Made by a program: the position numbers and the translations under genes
Notes under the pieces: generated by a model
What the model saw: the letters and a program-made list of their open reading frames with translations, nothing else
Told to the model about the DNA's origin: nothing
Database searches by the model: none
Part shown: positions 1-11,728 of the stretch, piece by piece
Position numbering within the stretch: position 1 is the stretch's first letter
How the letters are laid out: the number at the start of each line of letters is the position of its first letter
Assembly: GCA_963931865.1 (NCBI GenBank)
Contig: OZ007516.1
Coordinates: 2,467,544 to 2,531,543, forward strand
DNA length: 64,000 bases
Direction of reading: 5' to 3'
Origin: Axinella damicornis
Lineage: Eukaryota; Porifera; Demospongiae; Axinellida; Axinellidae

Positions 1-668
1 AGGTTCTAGCAGAATCTTCTATGTGGGTAGGGTATCTACCTATAGAAAAAACTGGGGGTTCTCATAATATACACCCTGTCTCATAATTGCCTCACTAACG
101 TATGTGATAAAAATGCAGCTATGAACTGCAATACAGAGAAAACATTGATTGAAACTTTGCTACCATGCATGGGGTATGGGTGTTTGTACTGTAGTACAAA
201 CACGTCCTGTTGATAGCTTGTGATTAATTTTGTGTCTCATAATTGAGGTGGCTACCCTATGTTGACCCATAACTTTGTAGAGACACCCTCAGTACGAGCC
301 TTGCATGTCCGTGATTATTGAAGAGTTCGTACAGAGCCATGCAAACAAACATTCTAACCCTAAACAGCTAGTTCGATGCATGCTATAGTGTCCAAGGTGA
401 CCTGCATGGTAACAGCCTGGTAACCGGTACCGTCAGTGCTCATGCATTTCACTGGGTATAGGGACAAGCTTTTTCAGACACCCTCCAAGTCTACACTGAT
501 AATGAGACTGCTCATGTAGATTGCCAATTAGATCACAGTTTTCGATTACCAAGCAGGAAGCCCAAAGGTGCCTAGCTACATGTAATGTAAGTCACATCAA
601 AGGAACATTTGGTGGCTTATAGTCCTACACAGAACAGTTGTGAATGTGCAATTTTTTCTCATATCTAG
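1..668. other. No gene recognised; upstream or intronic sequence of the RING gene
   Basis: No open frame with coding character and no known element seen. It ends at a good 3' splice site (atatctag), so at least part is probably intron of the gene that resumes at 669, whose 5' end would then lie left of the window or in an exon I could not recognise. Confidence 0.4.
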
Positions 669-1809
669 CTTGACCCCACAACTGTATGGTTAAGGGAGGA
701 AGCCGGCATGAGAGCATTCTTCCCGGATATAAACAACACGCACTTTCAGTTCAATGATGACGTGGGCATCACTGCTATCAACCTCATTGTGGAGGGTTCT
801 CCCACACACGGCCAAAGCCCAGTATCATCAATCACAACATCCACATCAGACGCAGGTCCAAGTTCATCAGTTTCGGCACCTCTTCCCAGGCCGTTCTTTT
901 CCAGCTGCAGACGCATGCAGTCCGTGAATGTGAAAGTCGTGCAGGCAAGGATGAAGAAGTCCCAAACTGGTAAAGTGGAGTTTACTCCTCTGAACCAAAT
1001 GTTTGTTAATGTGACTGAGTCGACAGCGAATGTTGGGCACATTACAAATGTCATTCAGGAAAAGTGGGGCTATGACCACGTAGTGGTTACTTCTGACGGC
1101 CTCAAGGTTGAAGAGAGTGCAGGCACACGAGGTACGTTCATGTTACTGCTATTGACGAGTTTATCTATAATGTCACTTCTATCTGTGCGAGTCACTTGGC
1201 TCTCATGCACATGTAAGTTACTTCCACTTGCTCTTCCACCTTTCTGCACATGCAGGGCTGAAATTTTGGAAAGTAGGCAGCAGGAAGATGTATGCCATTA
1301 GGAGTTCTGCCCCGAGTCAAGACCGCAAGCACCAACGGAAGATTTTCACCATATCTGATTCCTCTGATAGCGATGGTGACTTCCTTAGCAACCGTGAGTC
1401 CAAACGCCGAAAGTCGTCTACCACACACTCTGATGGCCAGCTTGAAAGTCTCAAAACTGAGGTGAAGGAAATGCGGCAGGACATTCGGGCTCTGTTCGAG
1501 ATCAACAAGTGGATGAAAGTTCCCGTTGGGCTTCGACGCATACTGCTGGACACATTCAGATGCCACATTTGCCAGGATTCACCAATAACGCCACCGATAA
1601 TTTTCGCGCGGTGTTGTAAGAGCATCATAGGATGTGAGCCTTGCGTGGAGGCCTGGTATGGTGGGCTCGAGGGACAGACGCGCAACTGTCCCAAATGTAG
1701 GTCCGAGAGGGCCTACGCCGACACTTGCAGGCTGTTGGGGATGGATGAGTTCCTCGAGGCTATCAAGCCATCTACCATGGAGCTCCAACCGAGCAGTAAC
1801 GAGCAGTGA
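669..1809 (+). CDS. RING-finger protein, 5' end incomplete (exons 669-1131 and 1256-1809)
   Basis: Two exons joined in phase 1 (CGAG/gtacg ... tgcag/GG), stop TGA at 1807-1809. The frame is open from the acceptor at 668, so the ATG at 708 may be internal. The first exon has a Ser/Thr-rich linker followed by a beta-rich segment ending in an ESAGTRG motif. The second exon starts LKFWKVGSRKMYAIR, then a basic acidic linker with a short coiled region, then a C-terminal RING-like domain: CHIC near the start, a CC pair, CEPC, and CPKC, followed by ERAYADT. Cys spacing fits a RING/U-box-type zinc-binding fold, so a ubiquitin E3 ligase role is likely by family but not shown. The layout resembles uncharacterised RING proteins that recur in aquatic invertebrate and fish genomes; I give no symbol. 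No introns interrupt the RING. Confidence 0.75.
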
Positions 1810-2129
1810 CATGTGTGACACATGTCATTCCTGCAACTGAGTCTCATCCTTGAACTTGAACTATTTACGAATTATGCTTAAACTTGTTGTCTGCAGTCAT
1901 GCCATTTGCTGTGCTCATTTTCTGCAGTCATGCCATATCTTTATCCTCCTCAAGGCTTGAACTTAACTATTTACTGCATGCACTCACTGGTGTCATGTGA
2001 GTAGCACATGGCATGCCACGCCTACCATGTGAAGCTGGTGGAGATAACCACCTAGGTCCAAGGGCCCGGGCAAGGGTGCACATGCATTCTAATCATATGC
2101 CAGGCAAGTAAGTCACTGAGGGGTTAAAT

Positions 2130-2880
2130 TGCATCCCTAAAAAGATATGACCATCCATTGCCGCAGAAATTTGAAAACAAAATTAATCAAAAATGGGATT
2201 TGAGTACAAAAATTGAATGTTAAATGTAGAATTCAGAATTCAGTTTTCAACATTGCAACAGAGATCTAAAATTGCAGGATAAAATGAGATTTGAGTACAA
2301 AAATTGAATGCTAAAATTAATGTAGTTCAGTTTTCAAGATCTAAAATTGCAGGATGAATGTCAAAAGTTGACAAAGTTGAGTACGTGGGGGGAAAAATTG
2401 CAATGAAACATTGAAAATATTATTGATATTGAATTCGGTTCAGTTTTTTTCATTTCATTTTCCTTTCTGTGAAGATCAAATATTCAATTCAGTGATACTT
2501 TTCATCATTCAACAGTAACAATTTTCAACTTTCATCCCTAAGTATGACCATCCATTGAAACAGAAAATTGAAATCGTTAAACCAGAGAAATGAGAGAATT
2601 GAAAGAAACGCAAAATTAATCGAAAATGAGATTTGAGTACAAAATTGAATGTTAAATGTAGAAGTGAGAGATCCGTTTTCAACAGAGATCAAAATTTGAA
2701 AGATGAATGTCAAAAGTTGAAACTGATTGCATTTGATTTTTCAAAACTGTTTACTGGATTCATGAGGGGGAAATTGCAATGAAAATTGAAAATTGATATT
2801 GAATCCGGGTCATTTTTTTCATTTTCCTTTCTGTGAAGATAAAATATTGAATTCAGTGATACTTTTCATCATTCAATAGA
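2130..2880. repeat. Diverged direct duplication, about 400-bp period, AT-rich
   Basis: Two related units, about 2130-2525 and 2532-2880. Both open with atccctaa..tatgaccatccattg and share gagatttgagtacaaaattg, atgtcaaaagttga, and a closing tttcctttctgtgaagat followed by gatacttttcatcattcaa. The rest is poly-A/T with many AATTGAA words. No coding potential seen. Confidence 0.7.
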
Positions 2881-2888
2881 AATGAATA

Positions 2889-5800
2889 TTAACTGGACCA
2901 AATGTACACTCACCCATACCGTTCATCTTCGAGTGTTTTCATGACCAACAAGACTCCTCGCGTCGCGAAAAACCGTCGTGAAAGGTCTGTGTACTGTTGG
3001 GTGCGTGTATATTTCGTCCAAAGCACATTATTGCGCAACACATATCAAATATACTACTCAGCGGACTTTTACTGCAACTTGTACAGATTAAATATCAAAT
3101 AATGCCTCAATATTCAATTTTCAATCCGTATATTGACTCTGGGATGGGAAGAATAATTGTAGGCCAGGATTTGGACTTGTCTGGGTTATGCAGAGATTGA
3201 TGTTTGACGGTTGAAAAAGCTACGTTATTCAAAACTCAATTTTAACAATTTTTAGGTTTTTTTATCGCATCTTCAGTTGCCATGCAGTGTCACTGTATAT
3301 TGGATAATGGAAATAGGATTATGCTTCAGCAACCAATTTCCAATACTCAATTTCCAGAATGGAGAGGGAGTGGTCTGACGGTACCGGAAGGGGAGGGACT
3401 GCTCTACACTGCAGCCAGCTATCGGACATGCCGTACCTGGCAATTAATTAACACGAGGGGGTGTGGTGAGCTACACCCCCATCCATGCATGGCCATATCT
3501 TATGACTATCCTACCCTGCATGCCAATATATTGGCAAGAAATATTGAAATCAGTACATTCCATTTACATGCATCAGGAAGAAATATTGGATCAATAATAA
3601 ACAGTAACTGTTGGTAATGAGTAAGGTGTTAGTAAAGCTGAAGAGATATGAATAATTACAGTTGGTGTCTGATTGCAGTCGATCAGCTGAAGATTAGGAG
3701 TCAACAATAATCGGCATCTGCAGTACAAATCAAGTGTGATAAGTGAAAACTGGTCCCAGATCCATGGAAGTTTCGAGTGAAACCAACCCTGATGGCGACT
3801 TCACTGACCACTTTCTGCCTCTTCTGGCCGGTTAAGAAGAGGGTGGACTACTTGAATAAGATCGTCCATACCTCGAATCTAATCTAATGATATTCATAGA
3901 CCCCACCCAGGGCCTCAAGAAAACCTGCAAATTGGTGGTGTAAGGTGTGCCATCAGTCAGATCTGGCTCAAGTTTAGGGAAATGCTGGGCGAAAATGTGG
4001 CTGACATCCACCTTTGACCTCCGATTGCTGGGCTTGTGGGGTCATGAATATCATTAACGGTATTGCCAGAGGGGTCTCTCCATGTGTGCGGGCCCCACCA
4101 AGTTTGGCCGCTGAGGAGCGAATGCTGTGGGAGAGGAGTACCTACGAAAGTGGTGTGCGCTTAATGCATGAAAATGTGTTGTCTTGGTGGGAAGAATTCG
4201 GTGGTTAAAGGGTTAATTAATTGCCAGGTACGGCATGTCCGATCTGGCTGCAGTGTAGAGCAGTCCCTCCCCTTCCAGTACCGTCAGACCACTCCCTCTC
4301 CATTCTGGAAATTGAGTATTGGAAATTGGTTGCTGATGCATAATCCTATTTCCATTATCCAATATACAGTGACACTGCATGGCAACTGAAGATGCGATAC
4401 AAAAAACTAAAAATTGTTAAAATTGAGTTTTGAATAACAAATAACGGTAGCTTTTTCGGTACCGTCAAACATCAATCTCTGCATAACCAGACAAGTCCAA
4501 ATCCTGGCCTACAATGATTCTTCCCCTCCCAGAGTCAATGTACGGATTGAAAATTGAATATTGAGGCATTAATTGATATTTAATCTGTACAAGTTGCAGT
4601 AAAAGTCCTCTGAGTAGTATATTTGATATCTGTTGCGCAATAATGTGCTTTGGACGAAATATACACGCACCCTGTTGGTCCACCCATTCTCCCTATTCAT
4701 GGAGCGACCAGAAAATGCGGAAAACATGTCCGTGCATTCGTAATTTGTTTACCATTTAGTGCATTGGAAGATGAAAATTGAAAATTGAAGTGCAATTGCC
4801 ATTTTTCATATTCCATACTTCAATCATCTGTGTAGCAAACATGGCAGCAGAAAAATGGAAAAATGAGCTGTAAAGTGGGTCTGTGTACTGTTGGTCCATC
4901 CATTTTTCATACGTCCACCCAGCAAACGAAAACAGGTCGTGGGCCAGGATTTCATATTCCTTACTCCCAGAGTGACCAGATAATCCAGAAAAACGTGTCA
5001 GTGCATTCTTCATTCATTTACCTGTTAAGCACACTGGAAGAGGAAAATGAAAATTGAAGTGCAATTTATGTCTTTCATGATTAAAAAAATAATATGCAGC
5101 TAATTATAATCAGCTACTTGTTACTGGGTTGATAAATTGAGTAGGAGCTCCATCAAAACCTCACCACAAGTTCACTTAATTGATATTAGCCTTGAACGGA
5201 GGACCACATGCTAGGTTACCATAATCTCTGTTGGTCCAAACCATTTGCTTATGTCCAGCACGATGATTCCGCTTTACCAAAGTCGGATGGTCCACTAGTG
5301 ACGGCTGTAGCTACCTGTTTCAATGTCCTCATCACTTTGTTCTTCCCCTACATGTACCGTTAGTCAAATACAGTAGTTGTGCACATGCACCTTGTAGTAT
5401 CTTGAAATTATTTCCGTTTTGTGGTTAATTAAGTAGTGCATATAATTATTGCGTGTATCTGTTCAACAATTCAGTCTGGTCCGGTCCATTGTACATTCCG
5501 TGCTGTGTTCAAAACGTTTGCTACGTTTACTTTTGAAGCCACGACACACCTATTAGACTAACCTCTCCCACATGCACCTAATAATGCCACCTATTAGACT
5601 AACCTCTCCCATTGTCTCCCATAATTATTAGTATACAGCAACATAAGAGGCTTCAGCTTCATCGACTATTGGAACGTGCTGCCCTACAGGTATCCTTGCA
5701 GCCCGATTATTTCCCTCTGCCAACAAGTTAGGGATGCCTCGGTGAGGACCTAAAGGATGACCAAATTAGTATTAGAGTGAGCATGGATTGGGGGGACATG

Positions 5801-6840
5801 TTCACATACAATGTTTACCTGGAATCCTGTGGCTGTTCCATGCACGAACGTGCAGCTGCATTCCCACTTGTCATAGTTTGCCAGCCATCAGAGATACACA
5901 GTATTTGGTAATTATAGGCAGTCTAGGTCGATCACTATAATTATATAATATATACTCTGCTGCATCCACGTAAGGGCTGGGTAATTCACACGCGTATTAA
6001 GTTAACTTCTACCCAATGCCTAGCTCTCTGCAAGGTGGTTCTGTACAGGGATAGAAGTGGATGGCATGGCATTTACTCAAGTCTCCATAATTGGCCAGTC
6101 CAAGACAGTATATCACTGTGACACCTGTTTGGATTGTGTTTGTTTGTATATGATGTCTCTAAAGAGTGTTCCATGGCCTGTTACCATCAGTATGGGTACT
6201 GGAAATGGGAAAGATAACATGGCAATGTTTGCGAGGGGTGGAGTTTGATGGAGCTCCTACTCAATTTGTCATCTTAGCTAATTGTAATGAATTGCTGCAT
6301 GAAAGACAAAAATAGCAACTTTTGCAGCTCATTTTCCCATTTTTCTGCTACCATGTTTGCTACACGGATGAGTGAAGCATGCATGGAATACGAAAAATGG
6401 CAATTGCACTTCTCATCTTCCAGTGCGCTAAATGGTAGACAAATTACAAATGCACAGACATGTTTTCCGCATTTTCTGGTCATTCCGGGAGTAGGGAGAA
6501 TGGGTGGACCAACAGTACACAGAATTGCACTTCATTTGTCATTTTTCCTCTTCCAGTGTGCTAAACAGGTCAACGAATGAAGAAATGCACCGACACGTTT
6601 TTCTGGGTTATCTGGTCACTCTGGGAGTAAGGAATATGAAATCCTGGCCCACGACCTGTTTTCGTTTGCTGGGTGGACGTATGAAAAATGGATGGACCAA
6701 CAGTACACAGACCGTGAAAGTACCTCGGTCAGTGTACAATTGGTTCAATGCGATTTCAACTTGGCTACTAAATGAAAATAGCATTCCAGCCATGTTATTT
6801 CATTGTGTGACCAAAATGAAAATTGAAAATTGAATCCATT
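2889..6840. mobile_element. Foldback-type element X with subterminal tandem units, split by a second foldback element
   Basis: Sequence from 4672 to 5167 is found inverted at about 6236-6712 (for example gtgtactgttggtccatcc against its complement, and aaattgagtaggagctccatc against its complement). Each arm holds two related units of about 200 bp that begin with the gtgtactgttggtcca motif. The outer part of the left arm, about 2889-2999, continues directly into 4672 once the insertion 3000-4671 is removed. The outermost right arm (about 6720-6840) recurs inverted at 9090-9215. The 1.07-kb centre (5168-6235) shows no gene. No transposase found, so non-autonomous. Exact ends are uncertain. Confidence 0.65.
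3000..4671. mobile_element. Long-terminal-inverted-repeat foldback element, copy 1 (6-bp target duplication)
   Basis: Arms of about 455-470 bp: 3000-3470 (ggtgcgtgtatatttcg...) and the inverted copy 4210-4671 (...cgaaatatacacgcacc). The element is flanked by ctgttg on both sides (2994-2999 and 4672-4677), a 6-bp target-site duplication inside element X. The centre (3470-4205) holds no transposase that I recognise. The right part, 3880-4210, is the remnant of the piggyBac-like insertion seen whole in copy 2; its left end is missing here. Confidence 0.85.
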
Positions 6841-7172
6841 TTCAATTTTTAATATTCAAACTAGCGTGAGGTTAGTATGCAGGAAAATGGCCTAGAATTT
6901 GATAATTCAATGCAGCTTCAAACTTGCATGAGAATAGTGAGTATAAGAAATGGCCTAATATTGTACTATCAAAATTGAATTTGAAAATTGAATCCAGCTT
7001 CAATTTTCTTGAGTGCCATTTGATTCATTCATCATGATACCATAAATTATGCAGGGCTGTGATGTCACCGTTACCAAGGAAATGCTTCATTATTCATTAT
7101 AATGTAATCAGTTGATTACTTTTAGTTCAAGGATAGCTTAGCCTCGTTCCCAGGCACGTGCACTCGGTAATT

Positions 7173-8829
7173 GGTGCGTGTATATTTCGTCCAAAGCACA
7201 TTATTGCGCAACAGATATCAAATATAATACTCAGCGGACTTTTACTGCAACTTGTACAGATTAAATATCAAATAATGCCTCAATATTCAATTTTCAATCC
7301 GTATATTGACTCTGGGAGGGGAAGAATTATTGTAGGCCAGGATTTGGACTTGTCTGGGTTATGCAGAGATTGATGTTTGACGGTTGAAAAACCTACCGTT
7401 ATTCAAAACTCAATTCTAACAATTTTTAGTTGTTTTTTTTATCGCATCAGTGTCACTGTATATTGAATAATGGAAATAGGATTATGCATCAGCAACCAAT
7501 TTCCAATACTCAATTTCCAGAATGGAGAGGGAGTGGTCTGACGGTACCGGAAGGGGAGGGACTGCTCTACACTGCAGCCAGATCGGACATGCCGTACCTG
7601 GCAATTAATTAACACGAGGGGGTGTGGTGAGCTACACCCCCATCCATGCATGGCCATATCTTATGACTATCCTACCCTGCATACCAATATATTCTATTTA
7701 TTGGCAAGAAATATTGAAATCAGTACATTCCATTTACATGCATCAGAAAGAAAAATTATAAACAGTTGGTAATGAGTACTAATAAAGCTCAAGACATAAT
7801 ATTATGAATAAATGCAGTAACGTGGTATCTAGGAATGGATGTACACCCCCTCGTGTTAACCCTTTAAGCCCCATTGACGTCTATAGGCATCATTTAGACC
7901 CTATGCACTTCCAGAACTCGTCAGTCCAAAAAGAGACCAAAAAGGCTTCAGAGGGCCTAGGGACGACTTTGAGGGACGAACTGAAAAATTTGGTCAGATT
8001 TCACATGTCGTGGGCGTTTTTGATTTTAATGAGATTCATTGACCCGAGGATTTTTGAATCTAATGATATTCATAGACCCCACCCAGGGCCTCAAGAAAAC
8101 CTGCAAAATTGGTGGTGTAAGGTGTGCCATCAGTCAGATCTGGCCCAAGTTTAGGGAAATGCTGGGCGAAAATCTGGCTGACATCCACCTTTGACCTCCA
8201 ATTGCTGGGCTTGTGGGGGTCATGAATATCATTAACAGTATTGCCAGAGGGGTCTCTCCATGTGTGCGGGCCCCAACAAGTTTGGCCGCTGAGGAGCGAA
8301 TGCTGTGGGAGAGGAGTACCTACGAAAGTGGTGTGCGCTGAATGCATGAAAATGTGTTGTCTTGGTGGGAAGAATTCGGTGGTTAAAGGGTTAATTAATT
8401 GCCAGGTACGGCATGTCCGATCTGGCTGCAGTGTAGAGCAGTCCCTCCCCTTCCGGTACCGTCAGACCACTCCCTCTCCATTCTGGAAATTGAGTATTGG
8501 AAATTGGTTGCTGATGCATAATCCTATTTCCATTATTCAATATACAGTGACACTGATGCGATAAAAAAAAAACTAAAAATTGTTAGAATTGAGTTTTGAA
8601 TAACGGTAGGTTTTTCAACCGTCAAACATCAATCTCTGCATAACCCAGACAAGTCCAAATCCTGGCCTACAATAATTCTTCCCCTCCCAGAGTCAATATA
8701 CGGATTGAAAATTGAATATTGAGGCATTATTTGATATTTAATCTGTACAAGTTGCAGTAAAAGTCCGCTGAGTAGTATATTTGATATCTGTTGCGCAATA
8801 ATGTGCTTTGGACGAAATATACACGCACC
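7173..8829. mobile_element. Long-terminal-inverted-repeat foldback element, copy 2 (6-bp target duplication)
   Basis: Same family as 3000-4671, with ggtgcgtg...cacgcacc ends, arms 7173-7630 and about 7840-8829. Flanked by gtaatt at 7167-7172 and 8830-8835. The arms are nearly identical after inversion, so it is young. Its right arm is interrupted by the TTAA-flanked insertion 7860-8390. Short open frames here (for example + 7804-8154) have no recognisable domain and I treat them as non-coding. Confidence 0.88.
7860..8390. mobile_element. piggyBac-like non-autonomous element inserted at TTAA
   Basis: 531 bp with ends ccctttaag... and ...ggttaaaggg (inverted CCCTTTAA), flanked by TTAA at 7856-7859 and 8391-8394. 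The unoccupied site is visible in the left arm of the same foldback element (about 7606-7622, attaattaacacgaggg), which in inverted form reads straight through the TTAA. TTAA target and CCCTTTAA-type ends fit the piggyBac superfamily. A 95-codon open frame on the minus strand (8060-8347) has no domain that I can name. Confidence 0.75.
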
Positions 8830-8949
8830 GTAATTGACCCAATTACCAAGCACCTGGGAATGAGGCTGAGGATAGTTATGACAGGTCAGTGAACATTGTA
8901 GCCAATTAATCAATTTGCACTATTTCAGCGTATATCTTGCTTTTCAGTA

Positions 8950-9215
8950 TTTTACAAAAACTGAATTTGCACAATAAGCATTTCAATTTAAATTTTCCAT
9001 TTTTAAAAATTGAATTTGCACAATCAGCATATTCGATTTTCAATTTTCCATTTTTAAATTGGTCAATTCAATGTGTTCACATTTCAATTTGGATTCAATT
9101 TTCAATTTTCATTTTGGTCACACAATGAAATAACATGGCTGGAATGCTATTTTCATTTAGTAGCCAAGTTGAAATCGCATTGAACCAATTGTACACTGAC
9201 CGTACCTCACCAGGT
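8950..9215. repeat. AT-rich direct repeat plus an inverted end of element X
   Basis: 8955-9060 holds two copies of a roughly 55-bp unit (gaatttgcacaat..agcat.. then caattttccatttttaaa). 9090-9215 is the inverse of the right end of element X at 6720-6840, so it is probably a solo end or part of another copy. Confidence 0.6.
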
Positions 9216-9237
9216 ACTCGCAAAACGGGCAAATTGT

Positions 9238-9290
9238 TTTTCTTTCTTTCTTCTTCTTCTTCTTCTTCTTCTTCTTCTTCTTCTTCTTCA
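9238..9290 (+). repeat. TTC/TTTC microsatellite
   Basis: (ttc)n preceded by tttctttc. It gives a poly-Ser or poly-Glu frame that is not a gene. The sequence from 9291 to 9730 shows no supported gene. Confidence 0.9.
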
Positions 9291-9732
9291 GACAACTTAG
9301 CTCAACGTTGCCTCAATCTGTCACGATGGTTTTCGCACGAAACAGCAGCATTTTCAACCGAGCAGTGCAACGTCCCATCGCTTTTTCGCTACCTCCAAGT
9401 CTTCACCAGGCGGCTGCAGCTGCCCACTCAATAACTATGGCTTCGTTTGTCACGCCATTTTCACGTTTGTACTTGTACGCATGCGCGCTTAAACGATCAC
9501 TTAGCAACGATACGTAATTATTTCTCAAGATCGCTGAATTAGAAACAGTGGGGAAGATGCGTTGACCGATGTGTTGTCAAACGAGGCACTCTTTATAAGA
9601 TTAAGACTGAGGTTAGTCCCTGTACGCATGATTTAGCTAAGCTTTTATTGCTACCTATACTGTATTCTGTGAGCAGGGTGAATGCCTATCTCAACTCTCA
9701 ACACCCATATGAATGTCCCTACTATAAACTGC

Positions 9733-9943
9733 CTATGCCATGGTCTTCAGACAGGGAGAACTCAGTGGCTTTGTCATCCATCTAGGGAAAAGTTGACTTG
9801 AGATGCCCGGGCCTGATTCTTCGGCCAATGCTGGAAGTGTAATACCTGAGTAATATTGTCCATATACCAAGGCAAGGACACCTACTGCCCAGGTGCCTGT
9901 GAGGTCACTGACTTCTGCAGCAAACTTCAGCTCAAACATGCGC
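9733..9943 (-). CDS. Possible coding exon, unrecognised protein
   Basis: Minus-strand frame beginning after a plausible acceptor (tttttttggcag at about 9944-9956) and reading RRMFELKFAAEVSDLTGTWA and onward for about 70 codons to a stop at 9733. The composition looks protein-like, with no low complexity. It may instead end at an internal donor (cag/gtatta, near 9840). The rest of any such gene was not found; the hairpin element 9967-10238 lies just upstream. No family recognised. Confidence 0.25.
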
Positions 9944-9966
9944 CTGCTGCCAAAAAAATTACATAA

Positions 9967-10238
9967 ACAAGTAATAAAAAACATTAAAAATGTAGCAGGA
10001 TGTAGGGATACCAGAACGGCAAAAAGTAAGGAAACAAGAGGGATGATCGAACATAACAGTGAAGTATACAATCACCCCTACATATCTTTTTTCATTGTAC
10101 ATGTATATATGGAAGAAGATCTCTGTAGGGGGGTTGTATACTTCACTGTTATGTTCGATCATCCCTCTTGTTTCCTTACTTTTTGCCGTTCTGGTATCCC
10201 TACATCCTGCTACATTTTTAATGTTTTTTATTACTTGT
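9967..10238. mobile_element. Hairpin element with arms of about 115-120 bp
   Basis: Left arm from acaagtaataaaaaacatt to about 10087; right arm from about 10125 to aatgttttttattacttgt. The arms are almost perfectly complementary, with a loop of about 37 bp. Several overlapping open frames on both strands arise only from this symmetry. No transposase; a MITE-like or foldback element. Confidence 0.8.
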
Positions 10239-10490
10239 ATATATATAGTCTACGATCGATGCGCAATGCGCGGAATTGCAGCGTTCTTACAAATGACGGT
10301 AGTAATATAAGTAGCTAGTAGTTAGTAGATTTTAATTTTCAACGGCCATAAGCTGATCTGGGTAGTCCCTTCAGGCTCAGCCATAGGCTGATCTGCCAGG
10401 GAGTCCTGCGGTGACATTGCAAGAACGCTGTAGCTATATCGTGTAGCTAGCTAATCGTGTGTCTAAGTACAGGTAGGTACAAGTGAAACG

Positions 10491-10579
10491 ATGGACGGTA
10501 CAGCTGGGAGCGATATAGAATCTGGAATTGGTTCGTCCAGCGCTACTGGTGTTTCTGACGAAGGAGAAGGTCGAAATGC
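10491..10579 (+). CDS. Possible orphan first exon
   Basis: ATG at 10491 followed by about 30 codons (start MDGTAGSDIESGIGSS) ending at a good donor, GCAG/gtgatc. Acidic, Gly/Ser-rich. No following exon could be linked to it; INTS3 starts 1.15 kb downstream with its own ATG. It may be an upstream exon of something I cannot see, or chance. Confidence 0.22.
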
Positions 10580-10639
10580 AGGTGATCATCCGATTAGCAA
10601 CTATATAGCTACAGACCAATCATTTATAGCAACCGTAAG

Positions 10640-10845
10640 ATGCCAGAATAGCAGGAAGGAAGAACAGCAGTAAGGAAGAATGGCAGTTGTGAAGAATGGC
10701 AGTAAGAAAGAACGGCAGTAAGGAAGAGTGGCAGTTGTGAAGAATAGCAGGAAGGAAGAACGGCAGTAAGGAAGAGTGGCAGTTGTGAAGAATGGCAGTA
10801 AGGAAGAACGGAAGTAAGGAAGAATGGCAGGATTGAAAAATGTGG
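10640..10845 (+). repeat. Minisatellite of ggcagtaaggaagaa-type units
   Basis: Irregular tandem units built from ggcagtaaggaagaa and ggcagttgtgaagaa, about 200 bp. From 10846 to 11334 I see no gene or named element. Confidence 0.8.
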
Positions 10846-11334
10846 CTGAATGAATGGTCATTCTCAGTTACATCCTCTTTCCATAGTATTACAAGCCTGC
10901 CACTTCACACTCAGAACATTACCACAACTAGAACTTCACTCTATTGGTTTGTATGTAGCTAGCTAATAAACCTCAAAAGGACTTTGACTTAGCTAACTTA
11001 ATAAGGCTTTCCTATAATGCATTGATTATATCTGTATCATGGTGGTCATGATCACTTTCAATTTCTTGACGATCTATCCACATTGGTTACTGAAAGGAGT
11101 TGATGTACCTCGGTGGATGAAGAAACATTTTGATTAGTTTTGATAATATAACAAGTATACATAACTTGGACTGGATTTAGCTGGTAGTTAGATAGCTAGT
11201 AAGTCAGTCACAGTTACACGATATACAGCATTCTTGCAATGTCACCTTTAGCTAATGCATACTCCGCTGACCGAACTTACAATTACGCGCGCGCATCTGT
11301 TGATGCGCACGTGCAGTCACGTCTACCTCAGAAC

Positions 11335-11445
11335 GTACGGCAGAATAGCAGAATGGCAGAACGGCAGAAAAGCAGAATGGCAGAAAAGCAGAATGGCAGA
11401 ACGGCAGAATGGTAGAACGGCAGAATGGTAGAACGGCAGAATGGA
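11335..11445 (+). repeat. Tandem (ggcagaatggcagaac)-type repeat
   Basis: Units of 8-9 bp, aatggcag, aacggcag and aatggtag, about 12 copies. Related in sequence to the ggcagtaaggaagaa repeat at 10640. The stretch 11446-11728 is the presumed INTS3 promoter and 5' leader; no TATA box seen. Confidence 0.75.
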
Positions 11446-11728
11446 ATGGCCCTTCTCGGCTTCCGTAACTAGTTGTAGACTTCTGAGCTAGCTATCTGCA
11501 TGAAGAATTCCACAAAATGGTTTATTCAAATAATTTATGGTTTTGCAGTTTTGGTGTAGAAATGCAGCCCATAACCCGGACCAGACTGTTTAGCATAATT
11601 GGAAACCAACATCCCACTCCTCTAACGCTAGCTAATGAGATTCATTGACTTCCGTTCGGGCATTACGTCGGTCTATTTATCCGTTGTTATGGAATTTTGA
11701 ACTGGAGCTAGTACACACTGCTTTAGTT

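Larger units (their letters stand above)
7139..8869. mobile_element. Short palindromic TA-GCCTCGTTCCCAGG element, split by foldback copy 2
   Basis: Left half 7139-7172 (tagcctcgttcccaggcacg...) and right half 8830-8869 (...cacctgggaatgaggctg) together make one small inverted-repeat element like the intact one at 59238-59278. The two halves are separated exactly by the foldback element at 7173-8829 and its target duplication. Confidence 0.8.

Noticed and set aside
7804..8347. Open frames of 95-116 codons within foldback copy 2
   Set aside because: No recognisable transposase motif, and the matching region of copy 1 is frame-broken; treated as non-coding element sequence.
9893..10318. 141-codon and mirrored 67- and 112-codon frames
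   Set aside because: Most of each frame is the two arms of the hairpin element; the same peptide appears on both strands because of the symmetry.
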